A DNA stretch of 64,000 nucleotides from Kitasatospora papulosa (GTDB lineage: Bacteria > Actinomycetota > Actinomycetes > Streptomycetales > Streptomycetaceae): the NCBI RefSeq assembly GCF_000717245.1, contig NZ_JNYQ01000010.1, positions 62,001-126,000 on the forward strand. Direction: 5' to 3'. Position 1 is the stretch's first letter, and the number at the start of each line of letters is the position of its first letter. Shown piece by piece: positions 1 to 7,655 of this stretch. The position numbers and the translations under genes are program-made. The notes beneath the pieces are model-generated. The model ran no database searches, was not told the origin of the DNA, and saw only the letters and a program-made list of their open reading frames with translations.

Positions 1-1
1 G

Positions 2-688
2 ACCGGGCGGCTCCTCGTCACCGTCGACAGCACCGTCTCGCAGACGGAGATCAAGAAGATCAGGAAGGCCGCCGGAGCCGACGCGGGCGCCCTGCGGATC
101 GAACGTACCCCCGGAACCCTCAGCAAACTGATCTCGGGCGGCGACCCCGTCTACGCCTCCGGCTGGCGCTGCTCCCTCGGCTTCAACGTCCGCAGCGGCA
201 CCACCTACTACTTCCTGACGGCCGGTCACTGCACCGAGGGCGCCGACACCTGGTGGGCCGACGCGGCCCACACCACGGTCCTCGGCACCACCGCCGGATC
301 CAGCTTCCCCGTCGACGACTACGGCATCGTCCGCTACACCGACGCCACCGTCGCCAAGCCCGGCACGGTCGGCAGCCAGGACATCACCGGCGCCGCCGAC
401 GCCACCATCGGCATGTCCGTCACCCGGCGGGGCTCCACCACCGGCCTCCACAGCGGCACCGTCACCGGCCTCAACGCCACCGTCAACTACGGCGGCGGCG
501 ACATCGTCTACGGCATGGTCCGCACCAACGTGTGCGCCGAACCCGGCGACTCGGGCGGTCCCCTCTACTCAGGCACCCGGGCGATCGGTCTCACCTCGGG
601 CGGCAGCGGCAACTGCACCTCCGGAGGGACGACCTTCTTCCAGCCGGTCACCGAGGCGCTGAACGCGTACGGCGTCAGCGTGTTCTGA
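2..688 (+). CDS. Streptogrisin-type S1 serine protease, 5' end outside window
   Basis: This is the C-terminal 228 residues of a secreted chymotrypsin-fold protease of the streptogrisin family; the signal peptide and most of the propeptide lie upstream of the window. The first 40 or so codons look like the end of an alpha-lytic-type pro-domain. The mature part shows the whole triad: His in TAGHC (codon 227-229), Asp in DDYG (317-319) and Ser in GDSGGP (551-553). Paired cysteines at WRCSLGF and in the TAGHC motif fit the family. It is clearly homologous to the protease at 12950-14035. A hairpin at 715-743 follows the stop. Family assignment is firm; substrate specificity cannot be read from this fragment. 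Confidence 0.95.
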   Translation, partial: TGRLLVTVDSTVSQTEIKKIRKAAGADAGALRIERTPGTLSKLISGGDPVYASGWRCSLGFNVRSGTTYYFLTAGHCTEGADTWWADAAHTTVLGTTAGSSFPVDDYGIVRYTDATVAKPGTVGSQDITGAADATIGMSVTRRGSTTGLHSGTVTGLNATVNYGGGDIVYGMVRTNVCAEPGDSGGPLYSGTRAIGLTSGGSGNCTSGGTTFFQPVTEALNAYGVSVF

Positions 689-714
689 CCCGGCGGGCAC
701 CGACGCACTCCCGT

Positions 715-743
715 GAGCCCCCACCGATCCACGGCGGGGGCTC
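715..743 (+). terminator. Hairpin terminator after the first protease
   Basis: An 8-bp perfect stem (GAGCCCCC at 715-722 with GGGGGCTC at 736-743) lies 27 bases after the protease stop and is followed by a short T-run near 760. This fits a Streptomyces GC-rich terminator. Confidence 0.6.
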
Positions 744-875
744 CCGTTCGACCCGCGGCTTTTGAGAGGATGTCGGTACGGTCGGTCGCAGAGGTACCAC
801 GGGGGCGGACGCTGTACCGGTCCGGAGGGACGACGCCCTCCGGGACCCCCGCAGACACCAGGGGGTTCCAGGTCC

Positions 876-1355
876 GTGAAACGCATCGGAGTGACCGGTC
901 ACCGCTCCATCCCCCAGGAGGTGCACACGCACGTGCTGGAGGAGCTGAGGGCGGCACTGTGCGGACACGAGGGATCCCTGGAGGCGCTCTCCAGCCTGGC
1001 GGTCGGGGCCGACCAGCTCTTCGCGGACCTGGCCCTGGCGCACGGCGCCGAGCTGACCGTGGTCATCCCCAGCGGGGACTACGAGGCCGGCTTCGCCGAC
1101 GAGGCTGACCTCGCGCGCTACCGGGCCCTCAAGGCGCGAGCGGCCCGCGAGATCCGGCTGGACTACCCGCACTCCACGGACGAGGCCTACTACGCGGCGG
1201 GGGCCTACATCGCCGACCACTGCGACCGTCTGCTCGCGGTCTGGGACGGCCTGCCCGCACGGGGCCTGGGGGGCACCGGCGACATCGTGACGTACGCCCG
1301 CAGCCTCGGCCGGCCGGTCACCGTCATCTGGCGCGAGGGCGTGGAGCGCGGCTGA
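876..1355 (+). CDS. SLOG/Rossmann-like nucleotide-binding protein
   Basis: A 159-residue protein without signal peptide or membrane segment. It opens with a beta-strand and TGHR loop (KRIGVTGHR). It then has an AVGADQLFADLAL segment and a VVIPSGDY strand, and ends with a W-D-G and GGTGDIV motif. This pattern is typical of the SLOG (DprA/LOG/TIR-like Rossmann) group that binds nucleotides or nucleotide-derived signals. GTG 876 is chosen because homology starts there; the frame is open further upstream but that part is low-complexity. It converges on the SLATT membrane protein at 1368-2297 with a 12-base gap. SLOG and SLATT domains are known partners in nucleotide-signal conflict systems. The specific ligand is unknown. 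Confidence 0.75.
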   Translation: MKRIGVTGHRSIPQEVHTHVLEELRAALCGHEGSLEALSSLAVGADQLFADLALAHGAELTVVIPSGDYEAGFADEADLARYRALKARAAREIRLDYPHSTDEAYYAAGAYIADHCDRLLAVWDGLPARGLGGTGDIVTYARSLGRPVTVIWREGVERG

Positions 1356-1367
1356 GGCCGACCGTCC

Positions 1368-2297
1368 TCACATCCGGTGCCTGACCAGCCAGTCGGTGTG
1401 CTCGGGGGAGACGATCCGTTCGGTCTCGAAGACGGCGGCCGCCCACTGGCGCTCGGTGAGGGTGGTCTCCATCGCGGCCTGCATGTTCTCCAGGTCCTCC
1501 TCGACCAGGGAGTGCGCGGTCACCAGCGGATGATGACGGCGCGTCTCGTTCCAGGCGAGACAGGCGGCCGCCGCGGCGGAGAACGTCCCCGTGAGCGCGA
1601 ACGACCCGGCACCGCCGAAGGTCCGCAGCACGGCGAGGACCAGGGCCGGGAGCGTCAGCGCCGCGATGGTGCTGGACCACACGAGCGCCCCCCGGCGCGA
1701 GACCAGCATGCGCCTGCGGTACCACCGCCGCTGCTCTATCAGCCGGTCCCGGACGTAGGTCTCCTTGCGTACGGTGAACGCCTTCTCGCGTAACTCCCGC
1801 ATGGACGCCGTGATGAGAACGCCGCCGGAGTCGGCCATCTCCTCCCTCGGATCGTTCCACCCGACCTTCCGTAACTCCTGGAGCCCCTCCTCGAGCCGGC
1901 TGGCGAACACCGCCTCGGGATGCCGGACGGAGGAGTCGAAGGGGGAGCCGTGGACCGCGTAGCGCCAGCAGTTGGACTTGATGAACTCGGCGGCGGAGCG
2001 GTTGAGTTGCCAGTGCGACTTTGCTTTGCGCCGGGAGGCGAGATACGTCGCGATCAGGACACCGAGATAGGCCAACACCGCTATACCATCCAGGAGTTGG
2101 ATGCCCGAGCCGATCTCGGCGTGCCAGGGGAGGGCCGCGGGCAGGGTGCCGAGGACGAGCAGGGCCAGCTGACCCCGGGTGGTGTTGACCGCCTCGCGCT
2201 GGCGTGCGACGGCGACGGCGTCGGTGTGGTGGAAGAGTTCGGGCAGGTCCTCGCTCCGGAAGACCATCGACTGTAGTGGTCCGGGAATCGCCGTCAT
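1368..2297 (-). CDS. DUF4231 / tandem SLATT-domain membrane protein
   Basis: A 309-residue protein with two pairs of transmembrane helices (about 42-58 and 66-87; 203-224 and 229-249), each followed by a cytoplasmic helix. The N-terminal half ends in RSAAEFIKSNCWRYA and resembles SLATT_3. The C-terminal half has RLIEQRRWYRRR before the membrane pair and finishes with the E..IVSPEHTDWL block typical of SLATT_1/DUF4231. SLATT proteins are predicted pore-forming effectors in SMODS/SLOG-linked conflict systems (family knowledge). ATG at 2297 is chosen because it follows a GGGGTGA-type ribosome site and starts the domain; the frame is open beyond it but without homology. It faces the SLOG gene, and the 294 bases between it and 2592 form a divergent promoter region. 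Confidence 0.8.
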   Translation of the reverse strand: MTAIPGPLQSMVFRSEDLPELFHHTDAVAVARQREAVNTTRGQLALLVLGTLPAALPWHAEIGSGIQLLDGIAVLAYLGVLIATYLASRRKAKSHWQLNRSAAEFIKSNCWRYAVHGSPFDSSVRHPEAVFASRLEEGLQELRKVGWNDPREEMADSGGVLITASMRELREKAFTVRKETYVRDRLIEQRRWYRRRMLVSRRGALVWSSTIAALTLPALVLAVLRTFGGAGSFALTGTFSAAAAACLAWNETRRHHPLVTAHSLVEEDLENMQAAMETTLTERQWAAAVFETERIVSPEHTDWLVRHRM

Positions 2298-2591
2298 GTC
2301 ACCCCGTCTGCAGTTGTGGGTATGCCCGTCCGGGCCGCTCGGCCGTCTCCGGCTCGGGTGTGCTGTCCCGGGGCTCAGGGAATGTGCGCGAAGCGCTGCC
2401 GAGGCCACGAGAGTAGAGTCGCGCCCCGGAGACTGCAATGGCGCCTCAGAAGTGGCAGGTTCCCGCCGGTCCCGTCGGGGTGTCCTCGTGTGATCCGACT
2501 CTCTGTGGGAAAGTCTGACTGCTGAAATCATGCGCGGGCGAGTCACCTGGGTGCCGGGTCGGGGGCCGCCCTCTCGGCGGGGGGAGAGATT

Positions 2592-3302
2592 GTGACCGAG
2601 GCGGGGCAGGGCAACAGCGAGTCGTTCTCCGACGCACAACGCAGGGTCCGCCGAAGCCCTTTGTTGTTCACCACGCCACTGGTACTGCTCGGACTCCTCA
2701 TGGCCGTGCTGGTCTGGGAGTCGGTCCGCGCCAACGTCACAGGCGATGCCCGGACGGAATGGCCGTGGCGCCTTCAGCTCGTCGACATGGAAGCGCTGGG
2801 AAGCCTCCTGGCCGTCGCGGCCGGGGCCGTCCTGGCCCGGGCTCAGTACGCCCGCACCGTGCGGCCCTACCTGGGCTGGCGGGCGGTGTGGGCCAAGGGG
2901 GACCTCAAGGGCGATGTGCAGGCGTGGCGGGTCGGCATACTCAACGGTGGGCAGCACATCGCGGCGATCGAGTCCTGGGACTGCCGAGTAGTCCTGGCAG
3001 GGCAAGGTGACTCCGCCGACGGCCGGTGGGTCGACATCGACGACGCCGTGGCCGAACTGACCGGGGCCGGCCTGACGGTCGCCGAGGACTTCCAACTCGT
3101 GAAGTTCGGGCAGGGGTTCCCCTTGGTAGGCACCGGAAGCTACGAGACGGTCCTGGTGGGCGCGTTTTCCAAGCGGTTCGTCGAGACCGTCGAGTCGCTG
3201 TACGTGCGTGTGCGGGTGACCGACGTCGTAGGCGACAGCCACGAGCGCATCGGGGACTGCATGAAGGGCGCGAGGGCTGTTGCCCAGGCTCCGCTCGACT
3301 GA
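2592..3302 (+). CDS. Two-TM protein of unknown function
   Basis: A 236-residue protein I do not recognise. The N-terminal third has two hydrophobic helices (about residues 23-43 and 66-84) with a basic RRVRR just before the first. The C-terminal 140 residues alternate hydrophobic and polar residues, suggesting a beta-rich soluble domain. GTG 2592 follows a strong GGGGAGAG site at 2581-2588. It is divergent from the SLATT gene and lies about 430 bases upstream of fxsA on the same strand. It may therefore be an accessory of either system, but nothing in the sequence proves this. Confidence 0.75.
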   Translation: MTEAGQGNSESFSDAQRRVRRSPLLFTTPLVLLGLLMAVLVWESVRANVTGDARTEWPWRLQLVDMEALGSLLAVAAGAVLARAQYARTVRPYLGWRAVWAKGDLKGDVQAWRVGILNGGQHIAAIESWDCRVVLAGQGDSADGRWVDIDDAVAELTGAGLTVAEDFQLVKFGQGFPLVGTGSYETVLVGAFSKRFVETVESLYVRVRVTDVVGDSHERIGDCMKGARAVAQAPLD

Positions 3303-3736
3303 CGTTCGACCGGGCCGTGCCCGGGGTGGCGCCCGTGCGCGCCGGTGCGTCGACGGGGTGCAGGGCTGACGAGGGGTGAGCCCAGAGCTGTCGTGCGAAA
3401 TGTCCTGAACTTGCCGTCCCGGCCGCTTGGGTGGACCGCAATTTGCCGGGAACCTACTCCCTGCCGAGACCATTTTCCTGTTCATCGGCGGAGTCCAAGG
3501 GGTGAGGGATCGGTTTTCGAGGGGACGTCAGCCCCGATCCGCCCGTTCCGTTGTCACCCGGGTGGGTCAATCCCTGCCGGATATCCGGATGCCGTAATGC
3601 GTGTGAACAGTAGATTTCGTGTCACGCCGAAGTGTGCGGAGGGCTGGGTTGGGAGTAAAGTCATGCCGCCGGACACTGTGCATATGCAGGTGCCGGTAGT
3701 GATCCAGTGTCCGGAAACAATCCATCAAGGACGGCC
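3303..3736 (+). other. Non-coding leader region upstream of fxsA
   Basis: There is no convincing gene in these 434 bases. Base composition falls well below the surrounding genes. It holds a 12-bp perfect palindrome, CCGGATATCCGG, at 3577-3588 and a long stem-loop at 3669-3714 just before fxsA. A promoter for the fxs genes must lie here, but no sigma factor consensus is clear enough to call. Confidence 0.6.
3669..3714 (+). promoter_or_regulatory. Stem-loop in the fxsA leader
   Basis: CCGGACACTG at 3669-3678 and CAGTGTCCGG at 3705-3714 are perfect 10-bp inverted repeats with a 26-base loop. The loop itself carries a perfect 10-bp palindrome, TGCATATGCA, at 3679-3688. The element ends 23 bases before the fxsA start codon, so it could be an operator or an RNA leader structure. 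No protein is known to bind it. Confidence 0.5.
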
Positions 3737-3904
3737 GTGAAGACCTACGAAACCTCCCCCTCCTTCGCCATTGCGAAGAAGAGCCGTGTTCCTCTCACCG
3801 AGATCGACGCCCGGAGCACCGATGCCTCCAGGAAGCTCGGTCGGGTATTCGGCATCTCGACCGGTCGCCCCCTGCAGACTTCGACCTTCAGTTCGGCCCT
3901 CTGA
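3737..3904 (+). CDS. fxsA: FxsA, FxSxx-COOH RiPP precursor
   Basis: A 55-residue precursor peptide whose last five residues are FSSAL, an exact match to the F-x-S-x-x-COOH signature. The leader is polar and charged and contains no cysteine. GTG 3737 is chosen because AAGGA at 3727-3731 sits five bases upstream; an in-frame GTG at 3707 lacks such a site. The stop is 30 bases before fxsB, so the two are almost certainly co-transcribed. In this family the radical SAM enzyme FxsB cross-links the C-terminal aromatic to a nearby residue, forming a three-residue cyclophane (family knowledge). That Phe51 is the modified residue here is inference. Its small size makes it easy to miss in automated annotation. 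Confidence 0.85.
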   Translation: MKTYETSPSFAIAKKSRVPLTEIDARSTDASRKLGRVFGISTGRPLQTSTFSSAL

Positions 3905-3934
3905 GAAGAGTGCCGACGTGGCTAGACTGGGGGA

Positions 3935-6163
3935 ATGACAGGACCCCTGGTCCCCTTCCGCGAGATCGTTCTGAAGGTACACAGCCGTTGTGATCTCGCG
4001 TGTGACCATTGTTATATCTATGAACATGCAGATCAGAGCTGGCGTACCCGCCCGAAGACAATCTCTGACGAAGCCATTTCATGGACAGCCCGAAGACTGG
4101 CCGAGCATGCTTCGGCGCATGCGCTCGATTCGATGTCAGTGATCCTGCACGGAGGCGAGCCGCTCCTGGCCGGCCCGGCACGCCTGCGCCGCGTCTGCGA
4201 GGAGCTGACAGCGGCCTTGAACGGTATCGCTGAGCTGGACCTCAGGATCCACACCAACGGCGTCCAGCTCAGCCCCCGGTATCTCGATCTCTTCGACGAG
4301 TTCGATGTGAAGGTCGGTATCTCCCTCGACGGTGACCGGGCGGCCAACGACCGGCACCGCCGCTTCGCGAACGGGCGCACCAGTCACCCTCTCGTACTCA
4401 AGGCCGTGGAGTTGCTCCGACAGGAGCGATACCGCCACCTCGATCTCGGGTTGCTGTGCACGATCGACATCGAGAACGACCCCCACACGGTCCTGGACGC
4501 CTTGGTGGAGCTCGATCCGCCCCTCATCGACTTCCTGCTCCCGCATGCCACGTGGGACGACCCCCCTCCGCGCCCGAACGGGTCGGAGACGGCCTACGCC
4601 GAGTGGCTCCTCAAGGTTCATGACCGCTGGCGGGACCTCGGCAGCCCGGTGCCCGTACGTCTCTTCTCCTCGGTCCTGTCCACCCTGGGCGGTGGCCCCA
4701 GTTTGACCGAGTCGCTGGGGCTCGCGCCCACCGATCTCGTGGTCGTCGAAACGGACGGCCAGCTGGAACAGGTCGATTCACTCAAGAGCGCCTACGAGGG
4801 CGCGGCGGCCACCGGATTCAACGTGTTCGCCCACTCCTTCGACGATGTAGCCGCGCATCCAGGCGTCCGTGCGCGGCAGCTCGGTCTGGCCGGGGTCAGT
4901 GGGACGTGTCGTGACTGCCCCGTCGTACGTTCGTGCGGTGGAGGCCTGTACACGCATCGGTTCAGCTCGGCTGACGGTTTCGACAACCCGTCCGTGTACT
5001 GCCGCGATCTGGAGGCGTTGGTGCGCGGTATCGAGGCGCGTGCCGAGGTGCCGCCTTCCGTGACGGATCACGCGGAACTCACATATGCCCAGCAGGACCT
5101 GACCCGCACCCTGCTCGCCAGGCTTCATGCGGACCTCGACGGCCGTGGTGGCGCGCGGTGGGAGGAGGCCTGGCAGCTGGCAGGCGTACTCGAGTCGTCC
5201 GAACAGGGTGCCGCAGGGCTCGATCACGTGCTGTCGCACCCGTACACGCGGACCTGGCTCCTGGAGACGCTGGAAGGGCTGCACGCCGGACGGGCCGATG
5301 CGGTGGACGAGGCGCTGCGCCTGCGTGCCTGTGCAGCCGCTGCCGCCGTGCGTTCGGGCCTCGAACTGGACGCGGGGGCCGACTACCGGGACGGGCTGCT
5401 TCACCTCCCCACGCTCGGAGAACTGCGACTGGGCGGGGCGGGGGAGCACGGCACGGTTCAGCTGAGGACGGGTGAGGGCGTCGTTGTGATCCGGCGTGAC
5501 GACGGTGCCGGGGAATGGTGCGTTCGTCACGGGGAGGACACCCCGGGCTGGAAGCCAGTGCGCCACCTCGGCCAGGGCGGCGTGCCCCCCTTCGCCCTGG
5601 ACGATCTCGACCCGTACCGGGACTGCTTCGCTGCCCCCGCCTCGTCCCGGCTGGGTCCCGCCGACGCGGACGAGTGGGAAGCCGGGCTTGCCGAGGCGTG
5701 GGCACTGCTGGAGAGGGAAGCGCCGTCACACGCCCGAGTGGTGGCCGGCAGCCTGACGACGCTGACTCCCCTCGCCACGGGACGACACACCGAGCGCCGG
5801 CACGGATACGGGGCCATCGGTCTGACATCGGCGAACGACGCGAAACGACTGGCACTCGAACTTCTTGGCGGTTTTCGGCGGACCACATTGCGTGCACTGC
5901 TGGAGGTCACGGATCTCTACGCGGCGGACGGCGCCTGGGTGTATCACCCGCTCTGGCAGGACGGGGTTGTTCCGTTCTCCCGGCTGTTGGCCGAGACCCA
6001 TGAACGGGTGGCGCTCGCGACGCTTGACCCCTGTTACATGGGCGGAGTCGAAGAGGCACTCGACATGATGGACTCGGCCGCCGAGCCCACGCTCGCAGGA
6101 CGGCGGATCATTTCCGTACTCAGGAATGAGGTGAAGCAGACGCGGGACAAGTGGGCGGAATAG
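3935..6163 (+). CDS. fxsB: FxsB, radical SAM/SPASM enzyme with degenerate HExxH-type domain
   Basis: A 742-residue maturase for FxsA. The radical SAM motif CxxxCxxC is C19, C23 and C26 (CDLACDHC). The SPASM region has cysteines at 325, 328, 334 and 356, for auxiliary iron-sulfur clusters. FxsB enzymes make cyclophane cross-links in FxSxx peptides (family knowledge). The remaining 370 residues align by pattern with the HEXXH-type domain often fused to these enzymes. In the place where HEFQH would be expected, before the conserved ALL..xDLY stretch, this protein has GGFRR (645-649), so the metal ligands are lost. The 5' end is notably AT-rich for this genome: 60 of the 120 bases in 3961-4080 are G or C by my count. 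ATG 3935 has GGGGG close by; no better start is visible. Confidence 0.9.
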   Translation: MTGPLVPFREIVLKVHSRCDLACDHCYIYEHADQSWRTRPKTISDEAISWTARRLAEHASAHALDSMSVILHGGEPLLAGPARLRRVCEELTAALNGIAELDLRIHTNGVQLSPRYLDLFDEFDVKVGISLDGDRAANDRHRRFANGRTSHPLVLKAVELLRQERYRHLDLGLLCTIDIENDPHTVLDALVELDPPLIDFLLPHATWDDPPPRPNGSETAYAEWLLKVHDRWRDLGSPVPVRLFSSVLSTLGGGPSLTESLGLAPTDLVVVETDGQLEQVDSLKSAYEGAAATGFNVFAHSFDDVAAHPGVRARQLGLAGVSGTCRDCPVVRSCGGGLYTHRFSSADGFDNPSVYCRDLEALVRGIEARAEVPPSVTDHAELTYAQQDLTRTLLARLHADLDGRGGARWEEAWQLAGVLESSEQGAAGLDHVLSHPYTRTWLLETLEGLHAGRADAVDEALRLRACAAAAAVRSGLELDAGADYRDGLLHLPTLGELRLGGAGEHGTVQLRTGEGVVVIRRDDGAGEWCVRHGEDTPGWKPVRHLGQGGVPPFALDDLDPYRDCFAAPASSRLGPADADEWEAGLAEAWALLEREAPSHARVVAGSLTTLTPLATGRHTERRHGYGAIGLTSANDAKRLALELLGGFRRTTLRALLEVTDLYAADGAWVYHPLWQDGVVPFSRLLAETHERVALATLDPCYMGGVEEALDMMDSAAEPTLAGRRIISVLRNEVKQTRDKWAE

Positions 6164-6311
6164 ACTCAAGATTGTTACGCCCTGGAACGTTCGCGATGAA
6201 TCCTGGGTATGGATGACTGAAAAGCGGCGTTGAATGACCGAACGCCGTGGGGGTGGAGGAAGGTCCGCTCCGGAATGATGAATTCGCTCGCACCCCCTCC
6301 ATAGCCCTGGG
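6164..6311 (+). other. fxsB-fxsC intergenic region with a small hairpin
   Basis: These 148 bases contain no gene. A 7-bp stem, CGGCGTT at 6225-6231 with AACGCCG at 6241-6247, could be a weak internal terminator or processing site separating fxsAB from fxsCT. A second promoter here is possible. Confidence 0.35.
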
Positions 6312-7655
6312 ATGCGGGTGCTCACACAGGACGGGGGTCGTGTGCACGCATCGACGCAGCAGCGAGCGGCGGACCATCGGCCGTACTTCTTTCTGAGCTA
6401 CGCGCATACACCGGGGTACGGCGGTGGAACGGACCCGGATATGTGGGTCGAACGGCTCTTCCAAGATCTCTGCGGCCACGTGATGGCCATGACCGACCTG
6501 CCGGCAGGTGCTTCCGCCGGCTTCATGGACCGGGAAATACGCTCCGGCGAAGGCTGGTCGGAACGGCTGGGCAGCGTACTGGCCACTTGCAGGGTCTTCG
6601 TCCCGCTGTTCTCGCCGCGATACTTCGCCAGCGAGATGTGCGGAAAGGAGTGGTACGCCTTCGAACAGCGCGCCATTCATCACCGGGCCCGGTCGAACCA
6701 GTCCGCCGAAGCCATCGTTCCGGCACTCTGGGTTCCGGTACCGCCCAGCCAACTGCCGGGTTCGGCTGAGCGCTTGCAGTTCAACCACCGTGATTTCGGG
6801 GAACGTTACGTCAGTGACGGGCTGTACGGGCTGATCAAGCTGCGGCTGTTCGCCCAGGAATACGAACGGGCCGTCTACGAGCTGGCCAAACGCATCGTCA
6901 GCGTCGCCGACACGGTGCAGATCGACAGCGTACGGCCCCTGGACTGGCGCCTCGCACCCAGCGCCTTCGGGTCACCGAGCAGCGGGGTGGGCGCTCCCCG
7001 GCCGATGCAGATCACCATTGCCGCGCCCACTCGGCACGATCTGCCCGAGGGGCGTATCGCCGACTACTACGGCGACCATCCGCATGACTGGAACCCCTAC
7101 CATCCGGCTGCCGCGAGACCACTGGCCTACGTAGCGGAGGAACTGGTCCGCTCACTCAACTACCAAGCTGTCATCACCTCGTTCGACGAGGAGTCCGGGC
7201 AGCGCGAGGGCAAACAAGCTCCCAGCACCCCGGAGATTCTCCTCGTCGACCGCTGGGCCCTGCAGGACGAGGACCGCAGGCGCCGGCTCGCCGCGTTCGA
7301 CGCGGAGAACCGGCCTTGGGTGACCATGGTGGTGCCTTGGTGCCGCGACGACCACCAGAGCCGGGCAGCCGAGGCGGAACTCACCGAGAAGCTCGAACAG
7401 ACGATGCCGACCAAGATGCGGCAGGGGAGGGCCTTCTGCCGGGCCGCGGCCAAGGGGGTGCCCACCATGGAGGCGTTCGGCCAGGTCCTCCCGCAAGTGG
7501 TCGAGGCCGCCGCCCAGCAGTATCTGAGGCATGCGACGGTCTATCCGCCGGCGGGCGGACGGCACAGCGAGCGGACGCGGCTGATGGGGCCCATGGGCAG
7601 CACCCGGTTCATACCTGACATGCATGACCTTGCGACGGATGCGGAGGACGTATGA
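6312..7655 (+). CDS. fxsC: FxsC, TIR-like protein of the FxSxx-COOH system
   Basis: A 447-residue soluble protein. Residues 24-130 form a TIR-like fold, beginning with PYFFLSYAHTPG and carrying the SPRYFASEMCGKEW segment. In TIR NADases the equivalent pattern (S..C..E) holds the catalytic Glu, here Glu113. A second conserved region (about 225-415) shows a RIADYYGDHPHDWNPYHP motif and a further alpha/beta repeat. FxsC is the standard partner of FxsT in Fxs loci (family knowledge). The start could instead be GTG 6342, which has a better ribosome site (GGGGG at 6333-6337) and loses only ten non-conserved residues. The stop overlaps fxsT by four bases (ATGA), so the two are translationally coupled. 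Whether it cleaves NAD is unknown. Confidence 0.88.
   Translation: MRVLTQDGGRVHASTQQRAADHRPYFFLSYAHTPGYGGGTDPDMWVERLFQDLCGHVMAMTDLPAGASAGFMDREIRSGEGWSERLGSVLATCRVFVPLFSPRYFASEMCGKEWYAFEQRAIHHRARSNQSAEAIVPALWVPVPPSQLPGSAERLQFNHRDFGERYVSDGLYGLIKLRLFAQEYERAVYELAKRIVSVADTVQIDSVRPLDWRLAPSAFGSPSSGVGAPRPMQITIAAPTRHDLPEGRIADYYGDHPHDWNPYHPAAARPLAYVAEELVRSLNYQAVITSFDEESGQREGKQAPSTPEILLVDRWALQDEDRRRRLAAFDAENRPWVTMVVPWCRDDHQSRAAEAELTEKLEQTMPTKMRQGRAFCRAAAKGVPTMEAFGQVLPQVVEAAAQQYLRHATVYPPAGGRHSERTRLMGPMGSTRFIPDMHDLATDAEDV

Noticed and set aside
3707..3736. Upstream GTG as an alternative fxsA start
   Set aside because: It lacks a ribosome site and overlaps the inverted repeat; GTG 3737 has a good AAGGA.
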